In this document: positions 48,886 to 62,683 of the stretch, in pieces
How the letters are laid out: each line of letters begins with the position of its first letter
Position numbering within the stretch: position 1 is the stretch's first letter
Source: Pseudomonas sediminis
GTDB lineage: Bacteria; Pseudomonadota; Gammaproteobacteria; Pseudomonadales; Pseudomonadaceae
Direction: 5' to 3'
Assembly (NCBI RefSeq): GCF_039555755.1
Contig: NZ_CP154631.1
Location: forward strand, 2,914,001-2,978,000
Length of the DNA: 64,000 nucleotides
Notes under the pieces: model-generated
What the model was told of the DNA's origin: nothing
Seen by the model: the letters and a program-made list of their open reading frames with translations, nothing else
The model's database searches: none
Program-made: the position numbers and the translations under genes

Positions 48886-49074
48886 ATGAGAGATCGCAGT
48901 CACGATGAGGCAATGGCAGAGCTTTTCCTGGCTAATCCGGCTTATGCTGCTGAATTGGTTGCCGAAGTCTGTGCCGAAGGGGCGGTTGATGAGCTTGTGG
49001 TGTTGATGCGTCAGTTTTCTACTGGCGTCGCTTATAGAGATGTGGCTTCTGGCGACACAAACTCTCAAAAGTGA
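48886..49074 (+). CDS. Small island ORF, antitoxin-like N-terminal motif
   Basis: A 62-residue acidic protein, MRDRSHDEAMAELFLANPAY and on, with an excellent ribosome site (GAGGTGGGG). The RSHDEAMAELF start and the later VDELVVLMRQFSTG resemble, from memory, small regulators found beside RelE/HigB-like toxins. No toxin gene is adjacent. It ends in a short polar tail and has no recognisable helix-turn-helix. It lies inside the island between the IS21 remnant and attR, so it may be the last surviving cargo gene. Function is unknown. Confidence 0.5.
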   Translation: MRDRSHDEAMAELFLANPAYAAELVAEVCAEGAVDELVVLMRQFSTGVAYRDVASGDTNSQK

Positions 49075-49166
49075 TTTTGATCCTTTATGGTATTTCTCAT
49101 GGTTTTAGAATTCTGCGTGCCTTATGGGCTAAGGATTTACTGGCCTGTGCGTGACTGTTGATAATA

Positions 49167-49180
49167 GAGTGGGAGTGATC
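49167..49180 (+). other. Putative attR of the guaA-integrated island
   Basis: GAGTGGGAGTGATC matches the guaA-end copy at 45383-45396 except at one base. Immediately after it begins sequence that fits the native downstream flank: a terminator and the multicopper oxidase gene that normally follows guaA in pseudomonads. No gene or motif beyond the ATGGTA repeats is seen between 49075 and this site. Confidence 0.7.
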
Positions 49181-49190
49181 CCGAAGCGCT

Positions 49191-49226
49191 GCATGAAAAG
49201 ACCGGCTTAGGCCGGTTTTTTCATGC
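49191..49226 (+). terminator. Strong terminator after attR, probably the ancestral guaA terminator
   Basis: GCATGAAAA and ACCGGC pair with GCCGGT and TTTTCATGC across a TTAG loop, with an internal T-run. No gene immediately upstream needs it except guaA before island insertion. Confidence 0.7.
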
Positions 49227-49336
49227 CCGCAGGTTGGAGCTGCGGCAACCCGACTCTGCTAGTGGGGTCGTTTTCCATTCGTTGAAAATGAGAAGATACC
49301 GCAATTGAGTATGCGCGCAGATTGCCGAGGATGAAG

Positions 49337-50707
49337 ATGTCGTTTACCCGCAGACAAGTGCTTGCCGGCCTGGCTGGCCTGGGTGTGGCCGGCCTGGGCG
49401 CAGGTGGTGTGCGTTATTGGCTGGGGCGCCCGGCGAACGTGGCGAGCCATGACTATGAGCTGATCGCCGCGCCGCTTGATCTTGAGTTGGTGCCGGGGCA
49501 CAAGACGCCGGCCTGGGGCTATGGAGGTCAGGCCCCAGGGTTGGAGTTGCGTTGCCGCCAGGGCGAGCGTTTGCGGGTGCGCTTCATCAACAAGCTCGAT
49601 GTGCAAAGCACTATTCACTGGCATGGCATTCGTCTGCCGCTGGAGATGGACGGCGTGCCCTACGTTTCCCAGGCACCGGTGCTGCCGGGTGAATACTTCG
49701 ACTATGACTTCATCTGTCACGACGCTGGCAGCTTCTGGTACCACCCGCACACCGCCAGTGCCGAGCAATTGGGGCGCGGCCTTGTCGGCCCGCTGATCGT
49801 CGAGGAGCGCGAGCCGACGGGGTTCCGTCATGAGCGTACGCTGAGCCTGAAAACCTGGCACATCGACGAGCAGGGCGCGTTCACCGAGTTTCTGGTGCCG
49901 CGCCAGGCCGCGCGCGAGGGCACGCGTGGGCGCCTGACCACCATCAACGGCGAGCCTAACCCGACACTGGAGTTGCCGGCCGGGCAGGTGGTGCGCCTGC
50001 GACTGATCAACGTCGACAACACCATCACCTACCGTCTCAACCTGCCGGGCGGCGACGCGCGTATCTATGCGCTGGACGGCAACCCCGTGCAGCCGCGCCC
50101 TTTGGGCAAGGAATACTGGCTCGGCCCCGGCATGCGCCTTGACCTGGCGCTCAAGGTTCCGGCTGCTGGAGAGGAGTTATCCCTGCGCAACGGGCCGCTG
50201 CGCCTGGCGACCGTGAAGGGCATCTCCAGCGCCGAAGCTGCCGGAGATTGGCCGCCGCCACTGCCGGCCAATCCGATTGCCGAGCCGGATCTGGCGCGCG
50301 CCGAGACGCTACGCTTCAACTTCGAGTGGGCGGCCATGCTGTCGGGGAATGTCGAGCGTGGCGGCAGCTACAAGTACTGGCAGATCAACGGTCAGGCCTG
50401 GGACATCAACGACAAGACCTGTGCGGACCGTCCGATCGCCACGCTGAAGAAGGACGGCCACTACGTTTTCGTGCTGCGCAACATGGCGCAGTACCAGCAC
50501 CCGATCCACCTGCACGGCATGACTTTCAAGGTGCTGGGCTCGGACCGGCGCAAGATCATTCCGTATTTCACCGACACCTATCTGCTGGGCAAGAACGAGA
50601 CGGCGCGCATCGCCTTTGTCGCCGATAATCCCGGTGTGTGGATGTTCCACTGCCACGTCATCGACCATATGGAAACGGGGCTGATGGCGGCGATCGAAGT
50701 GGTGTAG
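49337..50707 (+). CDS. Multicopper oxidase, Tat-exported
   Basis: A periplasmic laccase-like oxidase of 456 residues. The N terminus MSFTRRQVLAGLAGLGVAGL is a twin-arginine signal. All four copper-ligand motifs are present: HWHG (about 95), WYHPHT (about 134), HPIHLHGM (about 390) and HCHVIDHMETGLM (about 437). The His-Cys-His-Met set gives a type 1 site with an axial Met. Related enzymes oxidise Cu(I), Mn(II) or phenolics; the substrate here is unknown. I chose the ATG 6 bp after CGAGG over in-frame starts at 49322 and 49331. Confidence 0.92.
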   Translation: MSFTRRQVLAGLAGLGVAGLGAGGVRYWLGRPANVASHDYELIAAPLDLELVPGHKTPAWGYGGQAPGLELRCRQGERLRVRFINKLDVQSTIHWHGIRLPLEMDGVPYVSQAPVLPGEYFDYDFICHDAGSFWYHPHTASAEQLGRGLVGPLIVEEREPTGFRHERTLSLKTWHIDEQGAFTEFLVPRQAAREGTRGRLTTINGEPNPTLELPAGQVVRLRLINVDNTITYRLNLPGGDARIYALDGNPVQPRPLGKEYWLGPGMRLDLALKVPAAGEELSLRNGPLRLATVKGISSAEAAGDWPPPLPANPIAEPDLARAETLRFNFEWAAMLSGNVERGGSYKYWQINGQAWDINDKTCADRPIATLKKDGHYVFVLRNMAQYQHPIHLHGMTFKVLGSDRRKIIPYFTDTYLLGKNETARIAFVADNPGVWMFHCHVIDHMETGLMAAIEVV

Positions 50708-50737
50708 GGTGGGCGCCGTTTTTCGCCGGCGCCCTAC
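50704..50737. repeat. GTAGGG-type hairpin repeat between the oxidase gene and tadA
   Basis: GTAGGGTGGGCGCC and GGCGCCCTAC are inverted around a short spacer. It resembles the pair at 29877-29929 and is a small dispersed intergenic repeat. Confidence 0.6.
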
Positions 50738-50748
50738 GGATTGATGCA

Positions 50749-51225
50749 ATGAAAAGACCGCAGATCATCGACCGCTCGCGTGACGAGCACTTCATGCGCC
50801 TGGCGCTGGCGCAGGCGCGCCTGGGCGCGGAGCAGGGCGAGGTGCCGGTCGGCGCTGTGCTGGTGCAAGACGGCGAAGTGGTCGGGCAGGGCTTCAATTG
50901 CCCGATTCTACGTCACGACCCCAGTGCCCATGCCGAGATGGTGGCGATCCGCGCGGCAGCGGAAAGCGTGCAGAACTACCGACTGCCCGGCAGCACCCTG
51001 TATGTCACGCTGGAGCCCTGCAGCATGTGCGCCGGCCTGATCGTGCATGCGCGCATCGCTCGGGTGGTGTTCGCCGCCAGCGAGCCGCGTGCCGGGGTAG
51101 CGATCAGCCAGGGGCAGTTCTTCGACCAGGGCTTTCTCAATCACCGCGTGTTGGTGGAGGGCGGGTTGCTGGCCGAGGACAGCGGGGCGCTGCTGAAAGA
51201 TTTCTTCAAGGCTCGGCGAGGCTGA
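50749..51225 (+). CDS. tadA: tRNA adenosine(34) deaminase TadA
   Basis: TadA converts A34 to inosine in tRNA-Arg(ACG). The 158-residue protein has the zinc-deaminase motifs HAEMVAIR (H61, E63) and PCSMCAGL (C91, C94), plus the N-terminal GEVPVGAVLV. The MKRPQIIDRSRDEHFMRLAL start was chosen because the longer frame overlaps the oxidase gene. tadA after the oxidase and before mltF/purL is the usual pseudomonad order. Confidence 0.95.
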   Translation: MKRPQIIDRSRDEHFMRLALAQARLGAEQGEVPVGAVLVQDGEVVGQGFNCPILRHDPSAHAEMVAIRAAAESVQNYRLPGSTLYVTLEPCSMCAGLIVHARIARVVFAASEPRAGVAISQGQFFDQGFLNHRVLVEGGLLAEDSGALLKDFFKARRG

Positions 51226-51246
51226 GCGTTCTTACAGGGAATAGGC

Positions 51247-51714
51247 ATGAACAAACGGATCTTGAGTCTGCTGACGCTCCTGGCTGCGCCAGCGTTCGCG
51301 GAGCAGCCCGAGGTGTACCTGGTCGCTAGCGTGCAGTTGGGTGGCTCCAACCTGGCGCAAAGTATTTTCCTGCACGAGCCGCAGATCACCACGCTTGAAG
51401 AGTGTCAGGAGGCCGTGCGCGTCGGCCAGCGCGATCGCGACTGGCAGCGCTATCACCACATCTTCATGCGTGATCGCTTTCAGGGCTTTACCGGCCACCT
51501 GGACTACCGCTGCGTGTTCAGTGCTCAGCGGTTCAGCGCCTGGAACGATCGCGCGCGTTATAACCATCCCTACCTAATCAGCATCGATGCGCAGGCCAAT
51601 CTGCAGGTTGAGCGGATATCGAGTCAGGCGCAGTGCGCCACGCGCCTCAAAGGCTTGCCACCGGCCAGGCAGGCAATCAGTCGCTGTGCGGTGGGCAATC
51701 AGGAGTTGCTCTGA
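51247..51714 (+). CDS. Hypothetical secreted protein
   Basis: A 155-residue protein with a clear signal peptide (MNKRILSLLTLLAAPAFAEQ, cleavage near 18-19) and a mature region with four Cys (about 53, 88, 127 and 147), which could form two disulfides in the periplasm. I do not recognise a family. It follows tadA at 21 bp with AGGGAATAGG as ribosome site, so it is probably co-transcribed. It is convergent with mltF and ends 4 bp from it. Confidence 0.65.
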   Translation: MNKRILSLLTLLAAPAFAEQPEVYLVASVQLGGSNLAQSIFLHEPQITTLEECQEAVRVGQRDRDWQRYHHIFMRDRFQGFTGHLDYRCVFSAQRFSAWNDRARYNHPYLISIDAQANLQVERISSQAQCATRLKGLPPARQAISRCAVGNQELL

Positions 51715-51718
51715 GTGT

Positions 51719-57249
<5,531 letters not shown>

Positions 57250-57278
57250 TAACGGCCGCGTAGCGGCCTTCTGCTGAC

Positions 57279-57332
57279 CCTCTCCCGCTCACGGGAGAGG
57301 GGGCAGGGCCGGTAGCCCGGGTGCAATCCGGG
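57279..57332. repeat. Hairpin-rich intergenic repeat after purL
   Basis: CCTCTCCCG-CTCA-CGGGAGAGG is a perfect stem-loop, followed by GCCCGGGTGCAATCCGGG, another short inverted repeat. Both are of dispersed-repeat type and lie between purL and the CDGSH gene. The first may also terminate purL, though the T-run is lacking. Confidence 0.55.
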
Positions 57333-57386
57333 AAGCCGTTGCCAAACCCTCTGCTCGGATTCCATCCGAACCACACAGGCCCAACC

Positions 57387-57656
57387 ATGGCCGATGATCC
57401 TCTGCCCATCCTTCCCGAAGTCCGCCTGGTCAAAGCCGGCGAAACTCATCATCTATGCCGCTGCGGGCATTCGCCCGAGATGCCTGACTGCCCACCCGAC
57501 TGCGCACAATCCCTGATTCTGCAACCCGAGCGCGAGCAGCGTCTGCTGTTGTGCCGCTGTAGCCGATCCGCAGACCTGCCCTACTGCGATGGTAGCCACA
57601 GCCCGCCGACCAGCGGTCTGGCCGACAGATGGCGGCGCTTTTTCGGCGCTCGTTGA
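57387..57656 (+). CDS. CDGSH iron-sulfur domain protein with a degenerate first module
   Basis: An 89-residue protein with two tandem CDGSH-like modules. The second is a perfect consensus, CRCSRSADLPYCDGSH (C56, C58, C67, H71), expected to bind a redox-active [2Fe-2S] cluster. The first begins the same way (CRCGHSPEMPDC: C24, C26, C35) but has CPPDC where CDGSH is expected, losing the His ligand. Small bacterial CDGSH proteins are poorly understood. The ATG was chosen over an in-frame GTG at 57321, which lies in repeat sequence. Confidence 0.85.
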   Translation: MADDPLPILPEVRLVKAGETHHLCRCGHSPEMPDCPPDCAQSLILQPEREQRLLLCRCSRSADLPYCDGSHSPPTSGLADRWRRFFGAR

Positions 57657-57812
57657 GAACGCCATGCCCGTCGCCTGAGTCGAAAGCAGCGAATCGTTTT
57701 AATGCTGCGTGTGGATTTGTGTGGGCGATCTCAAGACAACTCCATGGCGAAATGACATCATGTTGGCGTCATGGCTTGTCTGTTGTTCGGTTGCCCATCT
57801 GCGGAGAACTTG

Positions 57813-58130
57813 ATGTACAAACTGTGTTTCTACGTGCCGGAAACCCATCTGGAACCGGTAAAAAAGGCGGTGTTCGCAGCCGGCGGCGGGCGCATAGGTC
57901 TTTACGACAGCTGCTGCTGGCAGGTGCTGGGCCAAGGTCAGTTCCGCGCTTTGGACGGCAGCCAGCCGTTCATCGGTCAGGTCGGCAGCGTCGAGCAGGT
58001 TGCCGAGTGGAAAGTGGAAATGGTCGTTGCCGACGAGTTGATCCACGACGCCGTCAAGGCGCTGAAGAAGACCCATCCCTACGAAACGCCGGCCTTCGAC
58101 GTCTGGCGCTTGTCCGACCTGCAGTTTTGA
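57813..58130 (+). CDS. YqfO/NIF3-like PII-fold protein
   Basis: A 105-residue protein equivalent to the extra domain inserted in YqfO-type NIF3 proteins, here free-standing. The hallmarks are KLCFYVPETHLEPVKKAVFAAG at the start, GQFRALDGSQPFIG in the middle and KKTHPYETPAFDVWRL at the end. Members are often annotated NGG1p-interacting factor 3. A ligand or partner is not known to me. CGGAGA precedes the ATG. It is single, with a terminator 10 bp after. Confidence 0.85.
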   Translation: MYKLCFYVPETHLEPVKKAVFAAGGGRIGLYDSCCWQVLGQGQFRALDGSQPFIGQVGSVEQVAEWKVEMVVADELIHDAVKALKKTHPYETPAFDVWRLSDLQF

Positions 58131-58139
58131 GTCGATATG

Positions 58140-58163
58140 AAAAAGGCGCCGATGGCGCCTTTT
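58140..58163. terminator. Bidirectional terminator between the YqfO-like and L,D-transpeptidase genes
   Basis: AAAAAGGCGCC-GAT-GGCGCCTTTT is palindromic with A/T tails and lies between convergent genes. Confidence 0.9.
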
Positions 58164-58175
58164 CAATGCAGTGGC

Positions 58176-58679
58176 TCAAGGCCTGATTTCGATCAGCGTA
58201 CCGTCCTTGACCAGGCTCCAGACCTCGCGCATGTCGTCGTTCTTCATGGCGATGCAGCCCTCGGTCCAGTCGAGGGTGTGGAAGAACCACTCCGGGTATT
58301 CCTCATCCAGCGGCGTGCCGTGGATCATGATCATGCTACCCGGCGGCACCCCGGCGTCATTGGCCTTGGCCAGGTCGCGCGCGTTGGGGTAGGAAATGTG
58401 CAGCGACAATTGGTACTTGTCGCTCGGCTTGCGCCAGTCGATCCAGTAGAAGCCTTCCGGCGTGCGCAGGTCGCCTTCGCGTTGCTTGGCGCCATTGGGC
58501 TGTTTGCCCAGGGAAATACGGTACGACTTGATGGTCTCGCCGCGCTGCTGCAGGTGCAGTTTGCGCTCGGATTTGAGTACCAGCACCTTGTCCACGGTGC
58601 GGCTGCTGGTCGCTGGCGTGGTGCTGGCCAGGACGTTGAAGCTGAGGGTCAGGCAAAGCAGGGGCAACAACCAGCGCAT
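58176..58679 (-). CDS. L,D-transpeptidase family protein (YkuD domain)
   Basis: A periplasmic enzyme of 167 residues. After a signal peptide (MRWLLPLLCLTLSFNVLAS) comes a YkuD domain (KVLVLKSERKLHLQQRG at its start) with MIHGTPLDEE and the catalytic WTEGCIAMKNDDM (Cys near 145). YkuD enzymes crosslink peptidoglycan or attach lipoproteins to it. The His usual before Gly-Cys is Glu here (TEGC), a known variation of this subfamily. An in-frame TTG at 58694 is the alternative start. Confidence 0.88.
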   Translation of the reverse strand: MRWLLPLLCLTLSFNVLASTTPATSSRTVDKVLVLKSERKLHLQQRGETIKSYRISLGKQPNGAKQREGDLRTPEGFYWIDWRKPSDKYQLSLHISYPNARDLAKANDAGVPPGSMIMIHGTPLDEEYPEWFFHTLDWTEGCIAMKNDDMREVWSLVKDGTLIEIRP

Positions 58680-58697
58680 CGGGAACGTCCGCAAGGG

Positions 58698-59252
58698 TCA
58701 ACGGGGTGTGTAGTGGGCACGCAGCGCTTCGAGTGGCTCATTGCGTACCGGAAAGAGATTCTGCCGACGGTCGGCGAAGAAGCATTCTAAGGTACGGCCT
58801 ATGGTCGGGAAAGCCAGCTCTGACCAAGGGATTTCGCTCTCTGCAAACAACCGCACCTCCAGGCTTTCCTCGCCGACGGCAAAATCCAGGTCGACCAGTT
58901 CGGCGCGAAACAGCATGTACACCTGGCTGATGTGCGGCAGATCGAAGAGGGTATAGAGGCTCAGGTCGCGTACGCGGGCGCAGGCTTCTTCGAGGGTCTC
59001 ACGGGCGGCGGCCTGTTCGGTTGTTTCGCCGTTCTCCATGAAGCCGGCCGGTAACGTCCAGTAGCCGCGGCGCGGCTCGATGGCGCGGCGGCACAGCAGC
59101 ACCTGGTCGTCCCACACAGGCAGGCAGCCGGCAACGATACGCGGGTTTTCGTAATGCACGGTGGCGCAGTTGCCGCAGACATGGCGCATGCGATTGTCGC
59201 CCGCGGGGATCATGCGGGTGACCGGGTTGCCGCACTGGCTGCAGAACTTCAT
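58698..59252 (-). CDS. Zinc-ribbon Nudix hydrolase (NudC-like)
   Basis: A 184-residue Nudix hydrolase with an N-terminal zinc ribbon (C4, C7, C26, C29) and the Nudix box GFMENGETTEQAAARETLEE (about 78-97), in which the late Gly is replaced by Cys (EEACA). Related proteins hydrolyse NADH, FAD or other nucleoside diphosphate compounds, but the substrate is not readable. It starts MKFCSQCGNPVTRM; the upstream open frame overlaps the divergent promoter region. It is 18 bp upstream of the transpeptidase gene, so the two are likely co-transcribed. Confidence 0.87.
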   Translation of the reverse strand: MKFCSQCGNPVTRMIPAGDNRMRHVCGNCATVHYENPRIVAGCLPVWDDQVLLCRRAIEPRRGYWTLPAGFMENGETTEQAAARETLEEACARVRDLSLYTLFDLPHISQVYMLFRAELVDLDFAVGEESLEVRLFAESEIPWSELAFPTIGRTLECFFADRRQNLFPVRNEPLEALRAHYTPR

Positions 59253-59401
59253 GCCCGTTCCTCTATTTCTGGCGCTATCTTGGCCGGCTGAGAGGTGGCC
59301 GGCAAGCCCGCTATTGCGGCCGGCCTGTCCTGTCGTCGGGGTTGGGCGGCCGCGTGCTTTCATGCCATGATGCCTGGCAAAACAAGACTCCGAGTATGCC
59401 C

Positions 59402-60007
59402 ATGCTGGACGAGTTGCTCCATCGTGTGCGCGGTTACAGTCCGCGCTCTCTGGAGACCGAGCGCAGCTTCCCCGAGGCGGCGGTGCTGGTCCCGATTACC
59501 CGCAGTGACGAACCTGAGCTGGTGCTGACCCTGCGCGCCAGTGGTTTGTCGACCCACAGTGGCGAGGTCGCCTTTCCCGGTGGCCGGCGCGACCCGGAAG
59601 ATCGCGATCTGGTGGACACCGCGCTGCGCGAGGCCGAGGAGGAAATTGGCCTGCCACCTGGTTTGGTCGAGATGGTTGGGCCGCTCAGCAGCCTGGTGTC
59701 GCGTCACGGCATTCAGGTCACGCCCTATGTCGGGCTGGTGCCGGATTACGTCGAGTACAAGCCCAACGACGCCGAGATCGCCTCGGTATTCTCGGTGCCG
59801 CTGGAGTTCTTCCGCAGCGACCCGCGCGAAGTCACCCACCGTATCGACTACCTAGGACGGAGCTGGTACGTGCCGTCCTACACCTATGGCGAGTACCGCA
59901 TCTGGGGCCTGACCGCGATCATGGTGGTGGAGTTGGTCAACCTGATCTTCGACGATGCGCAGATCGCTCTGCACCAGCCCCCCGAACACTTCATACACCT
60001 GCGCTGA
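59402..60007 (+). CDS. CoA pyrophosphatase, Nudix family (NudL-like)
   Basis: A 201-residue Nudix hydrolase whose box region is GEVAFPGGRRDPEDRDLVDT followed by ALREAEEEIGL. The FPGGRRDPED and STHSGEV features are those of the CoA diphosphatase NudL group (UPF0035), which cleaves CoA and acyl-CoA to 4'-phosphopantetheine and 3',5'-ADP. The start MLDELLHRVRG is spaced 6 bp from a GAG; an ATG two codons earlier is possible. It starts a run of genes up to the SGNH hydrolase. Confidence 0.85.
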   Translation: MLDELLHRVRGYSPRSLETERSFPEAAVLVPITRSDEPELVLTLRASGLSTHSGEVAFPGGRRDPEDRDLVDTALREAEEEIGLPPGLVEMVGPLSSLVSRHGIQVTPYVGLVPDYVEYKPNDAEIASVFSVPLEFFRSDPREVTHRIDYLGRSWYVPSYTYGEYRIWGLTAIMVVELVNLIFDDAQIALHQPPEHFIHLR

Positions 60008-60028
60008 TAGCGCCGAGGACTGACAAGC

Positions 60029-60556
60029 ATGAAATACCGCCTGGGAAGCTCCCGTGTCGACGCCCATCCCGAGAGCTGGGTCGCACCAAGCGCCGACCTG
60101 ATCGGCAAGGTTCGCCTGGAGGCCGGTGCCAGTGTCTGGTTCGGCGCCGTGTTGCGCGGCGACAACGAACTGATCCATATCGGCGAGAACAGCAACGTGC
60201 AGGACGGTAGCGTCATGCACACCGACATGGGCTTTCCGCTGACGCTGGGCAAGGGCGTCACCGTCGGCCACAACGTGATGATGCACGGCTGCAGCGTGGA
60301 TGATTACAGCCTGATCGGCATCAACTCTGTGATCCTCAACGGCGCCAAGATCGGCAAGTACTGCATCATCGGCGCCAACAGCCTGATTCCCGAGGGCAAG
60401 GTGATTCCCGACGGCAGCCTGGTCATGGGCAGCCCGGGCAAGGTGGTGCGCGAGCTCACCGAGCCGCAGAAGAAGATGCTGGAGGCCAGCGCTGCGCATT
60501 ACGTTCATAATGCGCAGCGTTATTCCCGTGAGCTGGTGCCTGATGACGACGAGTGA
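60029..60556 (+). CDS. Gamma-class carbonic anhydrase-like protein (PaaY/YrdA family)
   Basis: A 175-residue left-handed beta-helix protein of hexapeptide repeats ([20 protein letters not shown]). The metal-binding His residues are present in MHTDMGFP and [12 protein letters not shown], matching the gamma-carbonic anhydrase family. Activity varies in this group (thioesterase in PaaY, weak anhydrase in others). It overlaps the DUF1289 gene by 14 bp and follows the CoA pyrophosphatase by 21 bp. Confidence 0.88.
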   Translation: MKYRLGSSRVDAHPESWVAPSADLIGKVRLEAGASVWFGAVLRGDNELIHIGENSNVQDGSVMHTDMGFPLTLGKGVTVGHNVMMHGCSVDDYSLIGINSVILNGAKIGKYCIIGANSLIPEGKVIPDGSLVMGSPGKVVRELTEPQKKMLEASAAHYVHNAQRYSRELVPDDDE

Positions 60557-60749
60557 TATAGAAAAACCGGTGCGTTCACCCTGTGTGCATGTCTGCGCGC
60601 TGGATGAGCAGGATATCTGCATCGGCTGTCAGCGTACCGCCGCCGAAATCACCCGCTGGGGCCGCATGGACAATGCCGAGCGCCGCGAGGTACTGCAACG
60701 CTGCCTGGAGCGCGCCCGCGCTTCCGGTCTTTTACTGACTCCGTCCTGA
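60543..60749 (+). CDS. DUF1289 protein
   Basis: A 68-residue protein with four Cys in the pattern [19 protein letters not shown] (Cys14, 18, 26 and 29, approximately), a putative metal or Fe-S site, followed by a basic helix ([20 protein letters not shown]) characteristic of DUF1289. Function is unknown. The ATG lies inside the carbonic-anhydrase-like gene, indicating translational coupling. purT follows at 21 bp. Confidence 0.85.
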   Translation: MTTSDIEKPVRSPCVHVCALDEQDICIGCQRTAAEITRWGRMDNAERREVLQRCLERARASGLLLTPS

Positions 60750-60770
60750 TTCACTGTTCGAGGAACACTC

Positions 60771-61952
60771 ATGCCCCGTATTGGAACCCCTCTGTCGTCT
60801 TCTGCGACCCGTGTACTGCTGTGTGGCTGCGGCGAACTCGGCAAGGAAGTGGTGATCGAACTGCAGCGCCTGGGCTGTGAAGTCATCGGTGTTGATCGTT
60901 ATGCCAATGCGCCGGCCATGCAGGTGGCGCACCGCAGCCACGTCATCGACATGCTCAATGGTGCAGCCCTGCGTGCAGTGATCGAAAAGGAACAGCCGCA
61001 CTACATCGTGCCCGAGATCGAGGCGATCGCCACTGCCACGCTGGTCGAGCTGGAAACCGAAGGCTTCAACGTGGTGCCGACCGCGCGTGCCGCACAGCTG
61101 ACCATGAACCGCGAGGGCATTCGTCGTCTGGCGGCCGAGGAGCTGGGCCTGCCGACCTCGCCGTATCATTTCTCCGACACCTTCGAGGACTACGCCGCAG
61201 CAGTGAAGTCCGTCGGCTACCCCTGCGTGGTCAAGCCGATCATGAGCTCTTCCGGCAAAGGCCAGAGCGTCCTGAAAAGCGACGCCGACCTGCAGCGCGC
61301 CTGGGACTACGCCCAGGAAGGCGGCCGTGCCGGCAAGGGGCGGGTGATCGTCGAGGGGTTCATCGACTTCGACTACGAAATCACCCTGCTTACCGTGCGT
61401 CATGTCGGTGGCACCAGCTTCTGCGCACCGATTGGCCATCGCCAGGAGAACGGTGACTACCAGGAATCCTGGCAGCCGCAACCGATGAGCCCGAAAGCGC
61501 TGGCCGAGTCCGAGCGTGTTGCCCTGGCGGTGACCGAAGCGCTGGGCGGGCGTGGTCTGTTCGGTGTCGAGCTGTTCGTCAAAGGCGATCAGGTGTGGTT
61601 CAGCGAAGTTTCGCCGCGCCCGCACGACACCGGCCTGGTGACGCTGATCTCCCAGGAGCTGTCCGAGTTCGCCCTGCATGCCCGCGCCATTCTTGGTCTG
61701 CCGATTCCGACGATCCGTCAGATGGGGCCGTCTGCTTCTGCGGTGATTCTGGTGGAGGGCAATTCGCAGCAGGCCAGTTTCGCCAACCTTGGCGCTGCGC
61801 TGAGCGAGGAAGACACGGCGCTGCGCCTGTTCGGCAAGCCTGAAGTCAAAGGCCAGCGCCGCATGGGCGTGGCGCTGGCACGTGACGAATCCATCGAGGC
61901 TGCACGTGCCAAGGCACTGCGCAGCGCGCAAGCGGTTCGCGTCCAGCTGTGA
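60771..61952 (+). CDS. purT: Formate-dependent phosphoribosylglycinamide formyltransferase PurT
   Basis: PurT formylates GAR with formate and ATP, the folate-independent route in purine synthesis, and complements purL in the window. The 393-residue ATP-grasp protein has [20 protein letters not shown] at the start, the substrate motif VPEIEAIAT, the nucleotide loop [12 protein letters not shown], and catalytic [25 protein letters not shown]. It overlaps the next gene by 4 bp. Confidence 0.96.
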   Translation: MPRIGTPLSSSATRVLLCGCGELGKEVVIELQRLGCEVIGVDRYANAPAMQVAHRSHVIDMLNGAALRAVIEKEQPHYIVPEIEAIATATLVELETEGFNVVPTARAAQLTMNREGIRRLAAEELGLPTSPYHFSDTFEDYAAAVKSVGYPCVVKPIMSSSGKGQSVLKSDADLQRAWDYAQEGGRAGKGRVIVEGFIDFDYEITLLTVRHVGGTSFCAPIGHRQENGDYQESWQPQPMSPKALAESERVALAVTEALGGRGLFGVELFVKGDQVWFSEVSPRPHDTGLVTLISQELSEFALHARAILGLPIPTIRQMGPSASAVILVEGNSQQASFANLGAALSEEDTALRLFGKPEVKGQRRMGVALARDESIEAARAKALRSAQAVRVQL

Positions 61953-62683
61953 GTCGGCATGCGCTGTGGTGGCTGGCAACTGTGCCATTGCTGCCACTGG
62001 CGCTGCCTCTGGCCCTGAACACCCGGCGTACCGCCTTGCGTCTGCCGGTTGCGCAGGGCGAGCCGATCGGCGTCGCCGCTGCGCATCTTCCTGGTGAGCC
62101 GCTGCACCTGCTGTTGATCGGTGAGTCGACCGTGGCAGGCGTTGGGGTCACCCGCTTCGATCAGTCCCTGGCAAGTTGCCTGGCCGCCGCCCTGGCTGAA
62201 CGTCTGGGGCGACCGGTGCGCTGGCGCGCCTGTGGCGAGAATGGCATCACCGCGCCTGAGGCCCGTGAGCGCCTGTTGCCGCAGGCATTGACGGAGCCCG
62301 CGGACCTGGCGCTGCTGGTGTTCGGCGTCAATGACACCACTCACCTCACACCGAGCAAGCGTTGGCTGCAGTCACTGGCCGGGATGGCCACTGCGCTGGG
62401 CGAGCAGGGCTGTCACGTGGCATTCAGCGGCGTACCGCCGTTGCAGCATTTCAGCGCCTTGCCCTGGTTGCTGCGGCAGTTGATGGGCTGGCGGGCCCGC
62501 TTGCTGGATGCTGAGTTGCAGGGCCTGGCGCAACGCCTTGGCGCATTGCATTGCCGGCTGGACCTGCCGTTCGAGGCGCATTACCTGGCCGAGGATGGCT
62601 ATCACCCGTCGGCACTGGGCTACCGGCGCTGGGCCGATGGCCTGGCCGAGCGCCTCACTCCGTCGCTGCAGCGTCCGGTTTGA
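61949..62683 (+). CDS. SGNH/GDSL-type hydrolase
   Basis: A 244-residue esterase/lipase-like protein anchored or exported by an N-terminal hydrophobic segment ([18 protein letters not shown]). The catalytic pattern is Ser in [10 protein letters not shown] (about 59), GVND in [10 protein letters not shown], and the Asp/His pair in [11 protein letters not shown]. The GTG start lies in the purT stop (GTGA). Substrates of this family range from lipids to acylated sugars. Confidence 0.85.
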   Translation: MSRHALWWLATVPLLPLALPLALNTRRTALRLPVAQGEPIGVAAAHLPGEPLHLLLIGESTVAGVGVTRFDQSLASCLAAALAERLGRPVRWRACGENGITAPEARERLLPQALTEPADLALLVFGVNDTTHLTPSKRWLQSLAGMATALGEQGCHVAFSGVPPLQHFSALPWLLRQLMGWRARLLDAELQGLAQRLGALHCRLDLPFEAHYLAEDGYHPSALGYRRWADGLAERLTPSLQRPV

